DNA from: an uncultured Bacteroidales bacterium | GTDB lineage: Bacteria; Bacteroidota; Bacteroidia; Bacteroidales; Paludibacteraceae | Direction of reading: 5' to 3' | NCBI GenBank assembly: GCA_900316995.1 | Contig: ONEZ01000003.1 | Location: 1-64,000, forward strand | Length of the DNA stretch: 64,000 nt | In this document: positions 16,649-24,426 of the stretch, one piece after another | Layout of the letters: the number at the start of each line of letters is the position of its first letter | Numbering within the stretch: the stretch's first letter is position 1 | Translations under genes and position numbers: made by a program | Notes under the pieces: generated by a model | Told to the model about the DNA's origin: nothing | Databases searched by the model: none | Seen by the model: the letters and a program-made list of their open reading frames with translations, nothing else

Positions 16649-17402
16649 AATCACAAAATATTACGCAATAATAGGGAACCCTCTAACCCACTCATATTCA
16701 TCTGAGTACTGGAATGAGATGTTCAAGAACCATAAACTTCTCCAGCACCATTTTGACGCAATGACGCTGAAAAAGATAGAGGATTTTCCGGAATACATTG
16801 AAGCGCATCCGCTGCTGCGTGGCATGAGTGTTACCATGCCATATAAGTGTTCTGTGATGCAGTACCTTGATTACATTGATCCCGTGGCACTTGAGATAGG
16901 AGCTGTAAATGTCATAAAGTTTGACCGTGATAGCAAGACCGGCAAAAGAATACTCACTGGCTACAATACAGACTGGCTTGGTTTCACACACGCCATAAAA
17001 CCTCTGCTAACTCCGGAGCATAAAAAAGCGCTCATCTTAGGCACAGGAGGCATGGCCAAGGCAGTGAAATACGCCCTTAACCAATTAGGCATTGAATCAC
17101 AATACGTTACAAGAGAGAAAGAAGGTATTATGCGCTATGAGGACATAACAGAAGATGTTATGAAAGAGCATACAATAATAATGAACGCCACTCACGTGGG
17201 CTGCTTCCCAATAGTGAACCAGTGTCCTAACATACCTTACGAGTTAATAACCTCTAAGCATATTGCCATTGACGCCATCTACAATCCTATCCGCACCCTG
17301 TTCCTGCAACAGGCGGAACTAAAGGGAGCCATCACTAAAAACGGTTGGGATATGTTTGTGGAGCAAGCCCGCAAAGCTTGGGAGATTATAGTGGAGCATT
17401 AG
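16635..17402 (+). CDS. aroE: Shikimate dehydrogenase
   Basis: AroE of 255 residues reduces 3-dehydroshikimate with NADPH in aromatic amino acid synthesis. Blocks seen are YAIIGNPLTHSYSSEYWN (shikimate-binding Ser pair), GMSVTMPYK (catalytic Lys), GAVNVIKF, GYNTDWLGF (catalytic Asp), LGTGGMAKAVKYAL (NADP-binding loop) and NGWDMFVEQARKAWEI at the C-terminus. It overlaps the DedA-family gene by 14 nt and is last in the + strand operon. Its stop is two bases from the convergent dihydroorotase stop. A gene pair of unrelated functions, but the coupling looks real. Confidence 0.93.
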   Translation: MLRPKITKYYAIIGNPLTHSYSSEYWNEMFKNHKLLQHHFDAMTLKKIEDFPEYIEAHPLLRGMSVTMPYKCSVMQYLDYIDPVALEIGAVNVIKFDRDSKTGKRILTGYNTDWLGFTHAIKPLLTPEHKKALILGTGGMAKAVKYALNQLGIESQYVTREKEGIMRYEDITEDVMKEHTIIMNATHVGCFPIVNQCPNIPYELITSKHIAIDAIYNPIRTLFLQQAELKGAITKNGWDMFVEQARKAWEIIVEH

Positions 17403-17404
17403 GC

Positions 17405-18739
17405 TCAGCGGACCTTAAACGTCAGCGGCTCAGCATATCTGCCATAGAACGCGCCGTCTCTATATGCCACATGTCCGTTTATAATGGTTGCAACCACCTT
17501 ATTTGAGAACTCTATACCCTCGTATGGAGACCATCCGCACTTTGAGAGCACATTCTGAGCCCGCACCACACTCTTTTCACGGTGCAGTAGTGTAAGGTCA
17601 GCCTTATAGCCTTTACGTATAAAGCCACGCTTTTCTATGCCGTAAATAATGGCGGGATTGTGGCACATCATGCGCACCATACGCTCCAAACTCAGATACC
17701 CCTTTTGCACAAGTTCCGCCATTGCAGGCAGAGAGTATTGTACAGATGGCATACCCGATGCCGCCTTTAGCAGCGTACCCTCCTTATCTGCAAGTCTGTG
17801 AGGGGCATGGTCAGTGGCAATGGTGTCTATTTTGTTTGTGGGTAGCGCATCAAGCAGTCCGTTTCTGTCTGACACACTCTTTATGGCAGGGTTGCACTTA
17901 ATTCTTGCGCCAAGACGTTTGTAGTCTAAATCAGTGAAATAGAGGTAATGAGGGCAAGTCTCAGCCGTTATACATTTTTCAGAAGCAGGCAGGTTCTCAA
18001 GCAAGCCTAACTCCTCCTCTGTGCTAAGGTGTGCCACATGAAGCCTTGCGCCAGTTCTTTTAGCCATAGAGATGGCGTATTCGGTAGCCTTAACACAAGC
18101 CTCGGCACTGCGTACCTGCGGATGGCACTCTATTGGAATCTCCGCACCATACAGTTTTTTGAGATGCTCTAAATTACGCGATATAACAGCATCATCCTCA
18201 GCATGTACAGTAATAAGCGCAGGCACTTCACGGAATATACTCTCTATCAGTTCACCCCTGTTTACAAGCATACCGCCCGTAGATGAACCTAAAAAGAGTT
18301 TCACACCGCATATCTTGGTGTAGTCCGCTCCTTTAAGCTCTTCTAAGTTTGTATTGGTGGCACCTATATAGAAGCCGTAATTGCAATAAGACTTGGCCTC
18401 TGCCATCTGCATTTTCTCCTCCCACAGCTCCACTGATGTGGTCTGAGGTTTGGTGTTAGGCATATCAAGCACCGATGTAACCCCACCTGCAACCGCCGCT
18501 TCGCTCTCTGTGCTGAAGTCAGCCTTCTCTGGGAAACCAGGGTCACGGAAATGCACGTGCGTATCTATAACACCCGGCATAAGTATGGCATCGTCAGCCT
18601 CAATAACCTCTGCACCATCAAGCAAGCTCTGGGGTACACAGCCTTCAAAAACATCAGCAATGGAGTCTCCTTCTATAAGCACAGAGCCGTGGAACACACG
18701 TTCCTCATTAACAATATGTGCATTGTGGATTAGTATCAT
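17405..18739 (-). CDS. pyrC: Dihydroorotase
   Basis: Dihydroorotase of 444 residues that cyclises carbamoyl-aspartate to dihydroorotate in pyrimidine synthesis. The zinc site is MPGVIDTHVHFRDPGFPEKADF. Further blocks are GGVTSVLDMPNTKP, TVHAED, RLHVAHLSTEEE, AETCPHYLYF and TDHAPH (metal Asp, then His). Length and motif order fit the long 'multifunctional complex type' dihydroorotases (~430 residues) common in Bacteroidota. Other cyclic amidohydrolases such as allantoinase are alternatives, but no purine-degradation neighbours are seen. The start shares base 18739 with the stop of the glycosyltransferase gene, so the two are translationally coupled. Confidence 0.9.
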   Translation of the reverse strand: MILIHNAHIVNEERVFHGSVLIEGDSIADVFEGCVPQSLLDGAEVIEADDAILMPGVIDTHVHFRDPGFPEKADFSTESEAAVAGGVTSVLDMPNTKPQTTSVELWEEKMQMAEAKSYCNYGFYIGATNTNLEELKGADYTKICGVKLFLGSSTGGMLVNRGELIESIFREVPALITVHAEDDAVISRNLEHLKKLYGAEIPIECHPQVRSAEACVKATEYAISMAKRTGARLHVAHLSTEEELGLLENLPASEKCITAETCPHYLYFTDLDYKRLGARIKCNPAIKSVSDRNGLLDALPTNKIDTIATDHAPHRLADKEGTLLKAASGMPSVQYSLPAMAELVQKGYLSLERMVRMMCHNPAIIYGIEKRGFIRKGYKADLTLLHREKSVVRAQNVLSKCGWSPYEGIEFSNKVVATIINGHVAYRDGAFYGRYAEPLTFKVR

Positions 18740-19485
18740 CAGGCTTTAGACTGTTTCTTAGGGTATTTACGTGTAAAGCTCTGTAGTTTAAGCCGTATCA
18801 CGCCAAGCAGCGCCTCAGAGAATATGCCGCCGCTCATCTTTGAAGTGCCAAGTTCACGGTTTACAAACACAATAGGCACCTCTTTTATAGTAAATCCGCA
18901 TTTGTAGGCGGTGAATTTCATCTCAATCTGGAATGCGTAGCCCACAAACTTAATCTTGTCAAGTTCTATGGTCTCAAGCACCTCTCGGCGGTAGCATTTG
19001 AAGCCAGCAGTGGTGTCGGCAATAGGCAGCCCTGTGACTATGCGCACGTACTTTGATGCAAAGTAAGACATCAGCACCCTGCCCATAGGCCAGTTAACCA
19101 CATTCACACCAGACACATAGCGTGAACCAATGGCCACATCGGCGCCCTCATCATGACAGGCTGCGTAGAGTCTGAGCAAGTCATTAGGATTATGAGAGAA
19201 ATCCGCATCCATCTCAAACACATACTGGTAAGTACGCTCCAGTGCCCACTTGAAGCCTGCTATATACGCCCTGCCAAGCCCCTGTTTGCCAGATCGTTCC
19301 AGAATATGCAGGCGTCCTTCAAACTCCGCCTGCATATTTTTAACTATCTGTGCCGTTCCATCGGGAGAACCGTCATCAATCACCAGAATGTCAAACTGGT
19401 GCTCCAAGGCAAACACCACCCTGATAATTTTCTCTATGTTCTCCTTCTCATTATAAGTAGGAATCAGCACTATTGAATCTGACAT
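18739..19485 (-). CDS. Polyprenol-phosphate mannosyltransferase-like GT2 enzyme
   Basis: A 248-residue GT-A family 2 glycosyltransferase of the dolichol/polyprenol-phosphate mannose synthase type. It transfers a sugar from an NDP-sugar to polyprenyl phosphate at the membrane. Motifs are VLIPTYNEKENI, VIDDGSPDGTA, the catalytic/metal motif FEMDADFSHNPND, DVAIGSRYVSGVNVVNW and a ~AGFKCYRREVLE acceptor block. It has no C-terminal membrane helices, as in the soluble single-domain class. It is followed by pyrC (one-base overlap) and preceded, 12 nt upstream, by a 29-residue hydrophobic ORF. Confidence 0.9.
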   Translation of the reverse strand: MSDSIVLIPTYNEKENIEKIIRVVFALEHQFDILVIDDGSPDGTAQIVKNMQAEFEGRLHILERSGKQGLGRAYIAGFKWALERTYQYVFEMDADFSHNPNDLLRLYAACHDEGADVAIGSRYVSGVNVVNWPMGRVLMSYFASKYVRIVTGLPIADTTAGFKCYRREVLETIELDKIKFVGYAFQIEMKFTAYKCGFTIKEVPIVFVNRELGTSKMSGGIFSEALLGVIRLKLQSFTRKYPKKQSKA

Positions 19486-19497
19486 AATAAATAAGTC

Positions 19498-19587
19498 TTA
19501 TTTTTTCTTTTTGTTACTTATTTGTAATATTATAACTGGCACAATGCACATTGCAAGCAGTATGCCTCCTGTTATTGCAACTCCCAT
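19498..19587 (-). CDS. 29-residue single-helix membrane peptide
   Basis: An ORF of 29 codons reading MGVAITGGILLAMCIVP, then a further hydrophobic stretch and a C-terminal KKKK. This is one membrane helix with a positive cytoplasmic end. Its stop is 12 nt before the ATG of the GT2 gene, so the spacing looks operon-like. Upstream lies a structured region (19618-19676). The composition (long uncharged run, terminal lysines) is unlike chance ORFs in the same strand. Translation and conservation are unproven; it could also be a leader peptide. Confidence 0.55.
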   Translation of the reverse strand: MGVAITGGILLAMCIVPVIILQISNKKKK

Positions 19588-19617
19588 AATGTTTCATTTT
19601 TTAATGGTTAATGGATT

Positions 19618-19676
19618 CCGCACAAGGGGTTTAAGCCCCGATATGCGGGTTGTAAATCTCTCTGGAAAAGAGATTT
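19618..19676 (-). other. Structured leader above the 29-residue ORF
   Basis: Two hairpins on the minus strand. The first, AAATCTCT / AGAGATTT (19669-19676 with 19654-19661), has an 8-bp stem. The second is nested: CCGCA / TGCGG (19644-19648 with 19618-19622) enclosing GGGG / CCCC. No T run follows, so it is not a typical intrinsic terminator. It lies between the stop of the 118-residue gene and the small ORF. Confidence 0.5.
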
Positions 19677-19679
19677 CCA

Positions 19680-20036
19680 CTACCAGAAAGAGTGAAACGG
19701 AAACGTAATTTTATCAAGGTTATCGGCACATAAAGTCCTAATGTGAATCCCCCTTGTAACCCACAACTGAGGCAGCAGAAGCAGGGCTGTTACAGAGAGT
19801 GCGGCAAGCCACTGCACCGTACTTTTCACTGGCATCACGGTTGACGAAGGCACTGTCACGGGCGATGCAAACATAGCAACGCAATCTGTGTCACAGCTAC
19901 TTACAGCATCAATAGTGTCAGCATTCACGCATACAGCCAAACCGTTCTCCGCTATATACTCCACGCCCTCAGCCACACCCTTAAATGCAGCCAAGGTTAC
20001 TACAGCCATAACTATATATGCCAGAACTCGCTTCAT
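19680..20036 (-). CDS. Small membrane protein, unknown
   Basis: A 118-residue protein with an N-terminal hydrophobic segment (VLAYIVMAVVTLAAFKGVA, signal or anchor) and a second one at about 74-91 (WLAALSVTALLLLPQLWV). The stretch between is enriched in Val, Ser, Thr, Ala and Asp, with four Cys residues (NGLAVCVNADT, SSCDTDCVAMF). No domain is recognised. I count it as a real gene because a perfect -7 box (20045-20052) lies just ahead of its ATG. Function unknown. Confidence 0.6.
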   Translation of the reverse strand: MKRVLAYIVMAVVTLAAFKGVAEGVEYIAENGLAVCVNADTIDAVSSCDTDCVAMFASPVTVPSSTVMPVKSTVQWLAALSVTALLLLPQLWVTRGIHIRTLCADNLDKITFPFHSFW

Positions 20037-20044
20037 ACAATTCG

Positions 20045-20052
20045 CAAAGTTA
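20045..20052 (-). promoter_or_regulatory. Bacteroidota -7 box for the 118-residue gene
   Basis: TAACTTTG on the minus strand, ending 9 nt before the ATG at 20036; the transcript would be nearly leaderless. Confidence 0.6.
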
Positions 20053-20342
20053 CAAAAAACAACAGAAAACCGTAGTATTACACATTAATTTTTAATGTGG
20101 TGTTGCACGTTTATTTCTGCGAGCACAGTGTTTAGAAGTTTTGACTTTGTAAAATATCGCATTCTACCATGTCAAAATTTGCAAAATATCGCATTTTGCC
20201 GTTTTTCTGCGTATAATTGTGCAATAGCAAAGAAAGTGGAGCCTGGAGTTAGGGGTGTGATTTTTAGGCTCTCCCGCCAGAAAACACACTTAATCTTAAC
20301 ACAAAAAAAAATTGTATTTTTGCAGGGGCGGATACAAATTTG
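20053..20342. repeat. Noncoding gap before mfd with a direct repeat
   Basis: No convincing gene lies in this divergent gap. The 13-mer AAAATATCGCATT occurs twice (20151-20163 and 20183-20195), 32 bp apart and each preceded by TTTG plus one base. An inverted TTTTGAC / GTCAAAA pair lies across it (20140-20146, 20171-20177). The rest is AT-rich with no clear structure. Confidence 0.6.
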
Positions 20343-20350
20343 TAACTTTG
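20343..20350 (+). promoter_or_regulatory. Bacteroidota promoter for mfd
   Basis: TAACTTTG at -7, with TTTG at 20319-20322 exactly 20 nt upstream. The mfd ATG at 20376 lies 25 nt downstream. Confidence 0.68.
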
Positions 20351-20375
20351 CAAAAGCAAACATAAATGTCCCTCA

Positions 20376-23300
20376 ATGGACATAGGAGAGTTTCAAAAAC
20401 ACTTTGAGCGTCACGATGCTGTAAAACGCATCAGTGAGTGGCTGGAGAGCAGACAGAAGAACCTTTTTATAAAGGGGCTTATAGGTTCCGCTCCTGCTGT
20501 TTTTTTGCATAATGCCGGCATCGGCGCAGGCAGAAGCATAGTCTTTATACTCCACGATGAAGAGGAGGCAGGCTACTTTTACAATGACCTGCAACAGTAT
20601 GATAAAAGCGGACGAGTGCTCTTCTTCCCCTCATCATACAAGAAGCGCATCAAAGAGGGTATGCAGAAAGATGCCGCCAACCAAGTGCTTAGAACAGAGA
20701 CTCTTAATATCTGCAACACCACAGAAAACTGGGCGGTGGTGACTTATCCGCAGGCGCTCACAGAAAAGGTGGTGAGCCGCAAGAACCTCAGCTCAGAGAC
20801 CCTGCATCTTAGCGTGGGTGAGAAGGTGGATCTTCAATTTGTTATAGACACCCTCACAGAATACGGATTTGAGCAGACGGATTTTGTTTACGAGCCTGGC
20901 CAGTTCTCAGTGAGAGGGAGCCTTATAGACGTGTTCTCATACTCGAATGACTTGCCATACCGCATTGACTTCTGGGGCGACGACATTGACACCATACGCA
21001 GTTTTGACATTGAGAACCAGCTCTCTGTAGAATCACTTGACCAGATTTCAATAATATCAAACACTGTAAATGAGAGCATAGAGAACTTAGTGCCCGTAAC
21101 AGAGTTTATGAGTGAAGACACTGTGATGTGCCTGTTTGACGCAAAATTCACATTTGACACCATAGAGCAGGTTCGTGCAGCCAATCCAGATTCAGAAAAA
21201 TTTATGGAAGCCTCTGAATTTGAAGAATTTGTACGCCTTCACAGAAGCATAGAGGTGGGTGGAGCCAACTACTTTAAGACCAGAAACACCATTGAGGCGC
21301 ATCAAAGCCCTCACCCAGTATTTCATAAAAACTTTGAATTCGCAGCCGATGATTTTAAAGAAAAACAACTTAACGGATACAAAGTTTTTGTTCTTAGCGA
21401 CAATCCTAAACAGACAGAACGCCTTAAAGATATATTTGAAGACAAGCAGTACAACATAAAATTTCTGCCTGTCACCTCCACTCTGCATGAGGGTTTTATA
21501 GATAACGATGTTAAAATCTGCGTATATACAGATCACCAGATATTTGACCGTTTCCACAAGTACTCACTAAAGTCAAACAAGACCAGAGCAGGCAAGGTGG
21601 TGCTATCCCTCAAGGAGCTGATGCAGTTCCAGATTGGAGACTACATAGTGCACGTTGACCATGGTGTGGGCAAGTTTGGCGGGCTCATACGCATGGAGAC
21701 AGGCGGCAAGGTGCAGGAGATGATAAAGCTCATATTCAAAGATGATGACATTATCTTTGTAAACATACACTCCATACACCGCATATCCAAGTTCAAGGGC
21801 AGAGAGGGCGAGGCTCCACGCCTTAATAAGTTAGGAAGCGCAGCATGGAATAACTTGAAGCAGAAGACCAAGAGCAAGGTAAAAGACATAGCCCGTGAGC
21901 TTATACTCCTCTACGCCACCCGCAAGCAGGAAGAGGGGTTCCGCTATTCCCCCGACAGTTACCTGCAGCAAGAGTTGGAGTCTTCATTCCTTTATGAAGA
22001 CACCCCTGACCAGAGCAAAGCCACCATAGCCGTTAAGGAGGATATGGAGAGCGCCAAGCCTATGGACCGCCTTATCTGCGGCGATGTTGGATTCGGCAAA
22101 ACAGAGATAGCCATACGTGCAGCCTTCAAGGCAGCCACAGACAGCAAACAAGTGGCAGTGCTTGTACCCACCACTGTGCTTGCATTCCAGCACTATAAGA
22201 GTTTCAGCCGCCGTCTTAAGCGTTTCCCGTGTAGAGTGGATTACCTTAGCCGCGCCCGCAAAGCATCAGACATAAAAGAGATAAAGAAAGAGGTGGAGGA
22301 AGGCAAGATAGACATACTCATAGGCACCCATAAATTACTTAGCAAAGACCTTAAATTCAAAGATTTAGGATTACTAATAATAGATGAAGAGCAGAAGTTT
22401 GGCGTTGCAGCCAAGGAGAAACTGAGACAAATGAGGGCATCGGTGGACACTCTCACACTTACAGCCACTCCTATCCCCCGCACCCTGCAGTTCTCACTGA
22501 TGGGAGCCAGAGACCTCTCCATAATAGCCACTCCGCCACCAAACCGCTACCCTGTGCAAACAGAGCTAATTGGCATGGATGACGATATTATAAAAGAGGC
22601 AATAGAGTATGAGATAAGCCGTGGCGGACAAGTGTTCTTTGTGAACAACCGCATATCCAACCTGCCTGAATTAGAGATATATCTCCATAGTCTTGTACCC
22701 AAGGCACGCATCTGTGTGGGGCACGGGCAGATGGATAGTGAGAAACTTGAAGAGATTCTTCTAAACTTCATAAACGGTGAGTATGACATACTGCTTGCCA
22801 CCTCAATTATTGAATCTGGCGTTGACATACCAAACGTGAACACTATGTTCATTAACAATGCGCAGCACTTTGGCCTAAGTGACCTGCACCAGCTGCGCGG
22901 GCGAGTGGGAAGAACTAACAAAAAGGCATTCTGCTACCTTATTACGCCACCGCTAAGCACACTGCCAACAGACTCCCGCCGCCGCTTGCAGGCCATAGAG
23001 AACTTTGCAGACCTTGGCAGTGGAATACACATAGCCATGCAGGACCTTGACATACGTGGTGCAGGAAACATCTTAGGCGGAGAGCAGAGCGGATTCATTG
23101 CAGATCTTGGCTTTGAAACCTACCACCGCATACTTGACGAAGCCATATACGAACTAAAGCATGTAGAGTTCAAAGATGTATTTGCAGAGGAGATAAAGAA
23201 AGAGGACAAAGTCTATGCCACAGACTGCGTGTTTGAGTCTGACCTTGAACTGCTCTTCCCTGCCGAATACATTGAGAGCGTATCTGAACGTATGGACCTT

Positions 23301-23690
23301 TACCGCCGCCTTGATGACATAAAAACAGAGGATAAACTAACAGCGTTTGAGAAGGAGCTTGAAGACCGCTTTGGCCCTATTCCTGAAGTGGCGCGTGAGC
23401 TTATTAGCGTGGTGCGACTGCGCTGGCTCTGCATGAAGTGTGGTGTAGAGAAGGCCACACTTAAAAAAGAGCGTCTCACTCTCTACTTCATAAGCAACCC
23501 TGACTCCATATACTATCAGTCAGACAACTTTAACAATATGCTCCTCTACGCCATGAACCACCCCCAGACCACCCAGTTCAAAGAAGACGGAGCCAAACGC
23601 TACATGACAGTGCGCCACGTTCAGACTATTGCAGATGCGCTCCACTGCCTGCAACAATTAACAGTTCGCACTATAAATCAGCGTGATTAA
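20376..23690 (+). CDS. mfd: Transcription-repair coupling factor
   Basis: Mfd of 1104 residues, an ATP-driven translocase that removes RNA polymerase stalled at DNA lesions and recruits UvrA. The N-terminal UvrB-like region contains YEPGQFSVRGSLIDVFSY and PYRIDFWGDDIDTIRSFD. The RNA polymerase-interaction domain is near 420-480 (GDYIVHVDHGVGKFGGL). The helicase core has Walker A GDVGFGKTEIA (~568), IDEEQKFGV (DEEQ box), TATPIPRTLQ and, further on, ATSIIESGVDIPNVNT and QLRGRVGR. The C-terminal regulatory domain is present. Full length for the family. Its last 20 nt overlap the convergent TIGR02757 gene. Confidence 0.97.
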   Translation: MDIGEFQKHFERHDAVKRISEWLESRQKNLFIKGLIGSAPAVFLHNAGIGAGRSIVFILHDEEEAGYFYNDLQQYDKSGRVLFFPSSYKKRIKEGMQKDAANQVLRTETLNICNTTENWAVVTYPQALTEKVVSRKNLSSETLHLSVGEKVDLQFVIDTLTEYGFEQTDFVYEPGQFSVRGSLIDVFSYSNDLPYRIDFWGDDIDTIRSFDIENQLSVESLDQISIISNTVNESIENLVPVTEFMSEDTVMCLFDAKFTFDTIEQVRAANPDSEKFMEASEFEEFVRLHRSIEVGGANYFKTRNTIEAHQSPHPVFHKNFEFAADDFKEKQLNGYKVFVLSDNPKQTERLKDIFEDKQYNIKFLPVTSTLHEGFIDNDVKICVYTDHQIFDRFHKYSLKSNKTRAGKVVLSLKELMQFQIGDYIVHVDHGVGKFGGLIRMETGGKVQEMIKLIFKDDDIIFVNIHSIHRISKFKGREGEAPRLNKLGSAAWNNLKQKTKSKVKDIARELILLYATRKQEEGFRYSPDSYLQQELESSFLYEDTPDQSKATIAVKEDMESAKPMDRLICGDVGFGKTEIAIRAAFKAATDSKQVAVLVPTTVLAFQHYKSFSRRLKRFPCRVDYLSRARKASDIKEIKKEVEEGKIDILIGTHKLLSKDLKFKDLGLLIIDEEQKFGVAAKEKLRQMRASVDTLTLTATPIPRTLQFSLMGARDLSIIATPPPNRYPVQTELIGMDDDIIKEAIEYEISRGGQVFFVNNRISNLPELEIYLHSLVPKARICVGHGQMDSEKLEEILLNFINGEYDILLATSIIESGVDIPNVNTMFINNAQHFGLSDLHQLRGRVGRTNKKAFCYLITPPLSTLPTDSRRRLQAIENFADLGSGIHIAMQDLDIRGAGNILGGEQSGFIADLGFETYHRILDEAIYELKHVEFKDVFAEEIKKEDKVYATDCVFESDLELLFPAEYIESVSERMDLYRRLDDIKTEDKLTAFEKELEDRFGPIPEVARELISVVRLRWLCMKCGVEKATLKKERLTLYFISNPDSIYYQSDNFNNMLLYAMNHPQTTQFKEDGAKRYMTVRHVQTIADALHCLQQLTVRTINQRD

Positions 23691-24426
23691 TTCCAACCCC
23701 AAAAAGAGCAAAATCAAAGCGTGTGGGGTCTGATGGGTCTAAGAGGCGCAGGTTTGCAGTTATCTCCTCCACAGCTTTCCAGTCATTCTGCTTACGTTTA
23801 AGCAGTCCAAGTCTTCGGCCGATGTTACCACTGTGCACATCAAGAGGCAGGTAAAGCGCTGATGCGGGTATTGAACTCCACAATCCAAAATCCACACCGT
23901 TTGCATCCTTTCTCACCATCCAGCGCAGATACATACAGAGTCTTTTGCAGGCAGCCCCTTTGACTATTGAGGATATGTGTTTGTCTGCGTGCGGATTATG
24001 CTCAGTGCTCAGAAACTCAGTGCGGAACTGTGCAAGCACCGCTCTAATATCATTAGACTGAGCGTATGAGCCTTCAAAGAAACCACCTATGCTGCCATAC
24101 CTTTGGCAGATGCCACGCATCATAAGAATGAAAGCCGCAAAATCCTCTCCGCTAAAGGTGCGGTGTACAAAGGTTTTAAGGCTCTCCACATCACGGGCGG
24201 AAGCGTTCATCACAAAATTATAAGGTTCACGGCCAAGGTAGTCCATCATGCGGTTGGCGCTCTTTACTATGGCCTTACGATTACCCCAGGCAATAGTGGA
24301 GGCAAGCAGCCCGCTAATTTCAATATCCTCCTTGCGGCTGAAAGAGTGAGGTATGCTTATAGGGTCAGGCGCAATAAACTCGGGAGTATTGTATCTTGCA
24401 TAAAGCGTTTCAAGAGTGTTTTTCAT
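23671..24426 (-). CDS. TIGR02757 (DUF2400) family protein
   Basis: A 251-residue protein of the TIGR02757/DUF2400 family, widespread in Bacteroidota and of unknown biochemical function. Family features are IPHSFSRKEDIEISGLLASTIAWGNRKAIVKSANRMM near the N-terminus, the charged Arg/Lys-rich CKRLCMYLRWMVRKD, and the C-terminal LPLDVHSGNIGRRLGLLKRKQNDW block and DPTRFDFALFGVG. The helix-hairpin-like D(V)H..N..R motif recalls DNA glycosylase-like folds, which is a guess. It overlaps the TonB-receptor gene upstream by 4 nt (ATGA) and mfd at its 3' end by 20 nt. Confidence 0.87.
   Translation of the reverse strand: MKNTLETLYARYNTPEFIAPDPISIPHSFSRKEDIEISGLLASTIAWGNRKAIVKSANRMMDYLGREPYNFVMNASARDVESLKTFVHRTFSGEDFAAFILMMRGICQRYGSIGGFFEGSYAQSNDIRAVLAQFRTEFLSTEHNPHADKHISSIVKGAACKRLCMYLRWMVRKDANGVDFGLWSSIPASALYLPLDVHSGNIGRRLGLLKRKQNDWKAVEEITANLRLLDPSDPTRFDFALFGVGINHADL

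Noticed and set aside
20095-20385. 96-residue + strand ORF upstream of mfd
   Set aside because: Built on the duplicated 13-mer and repeat-like sequence; overlaps the mfd promoter and has no recognisable domain.
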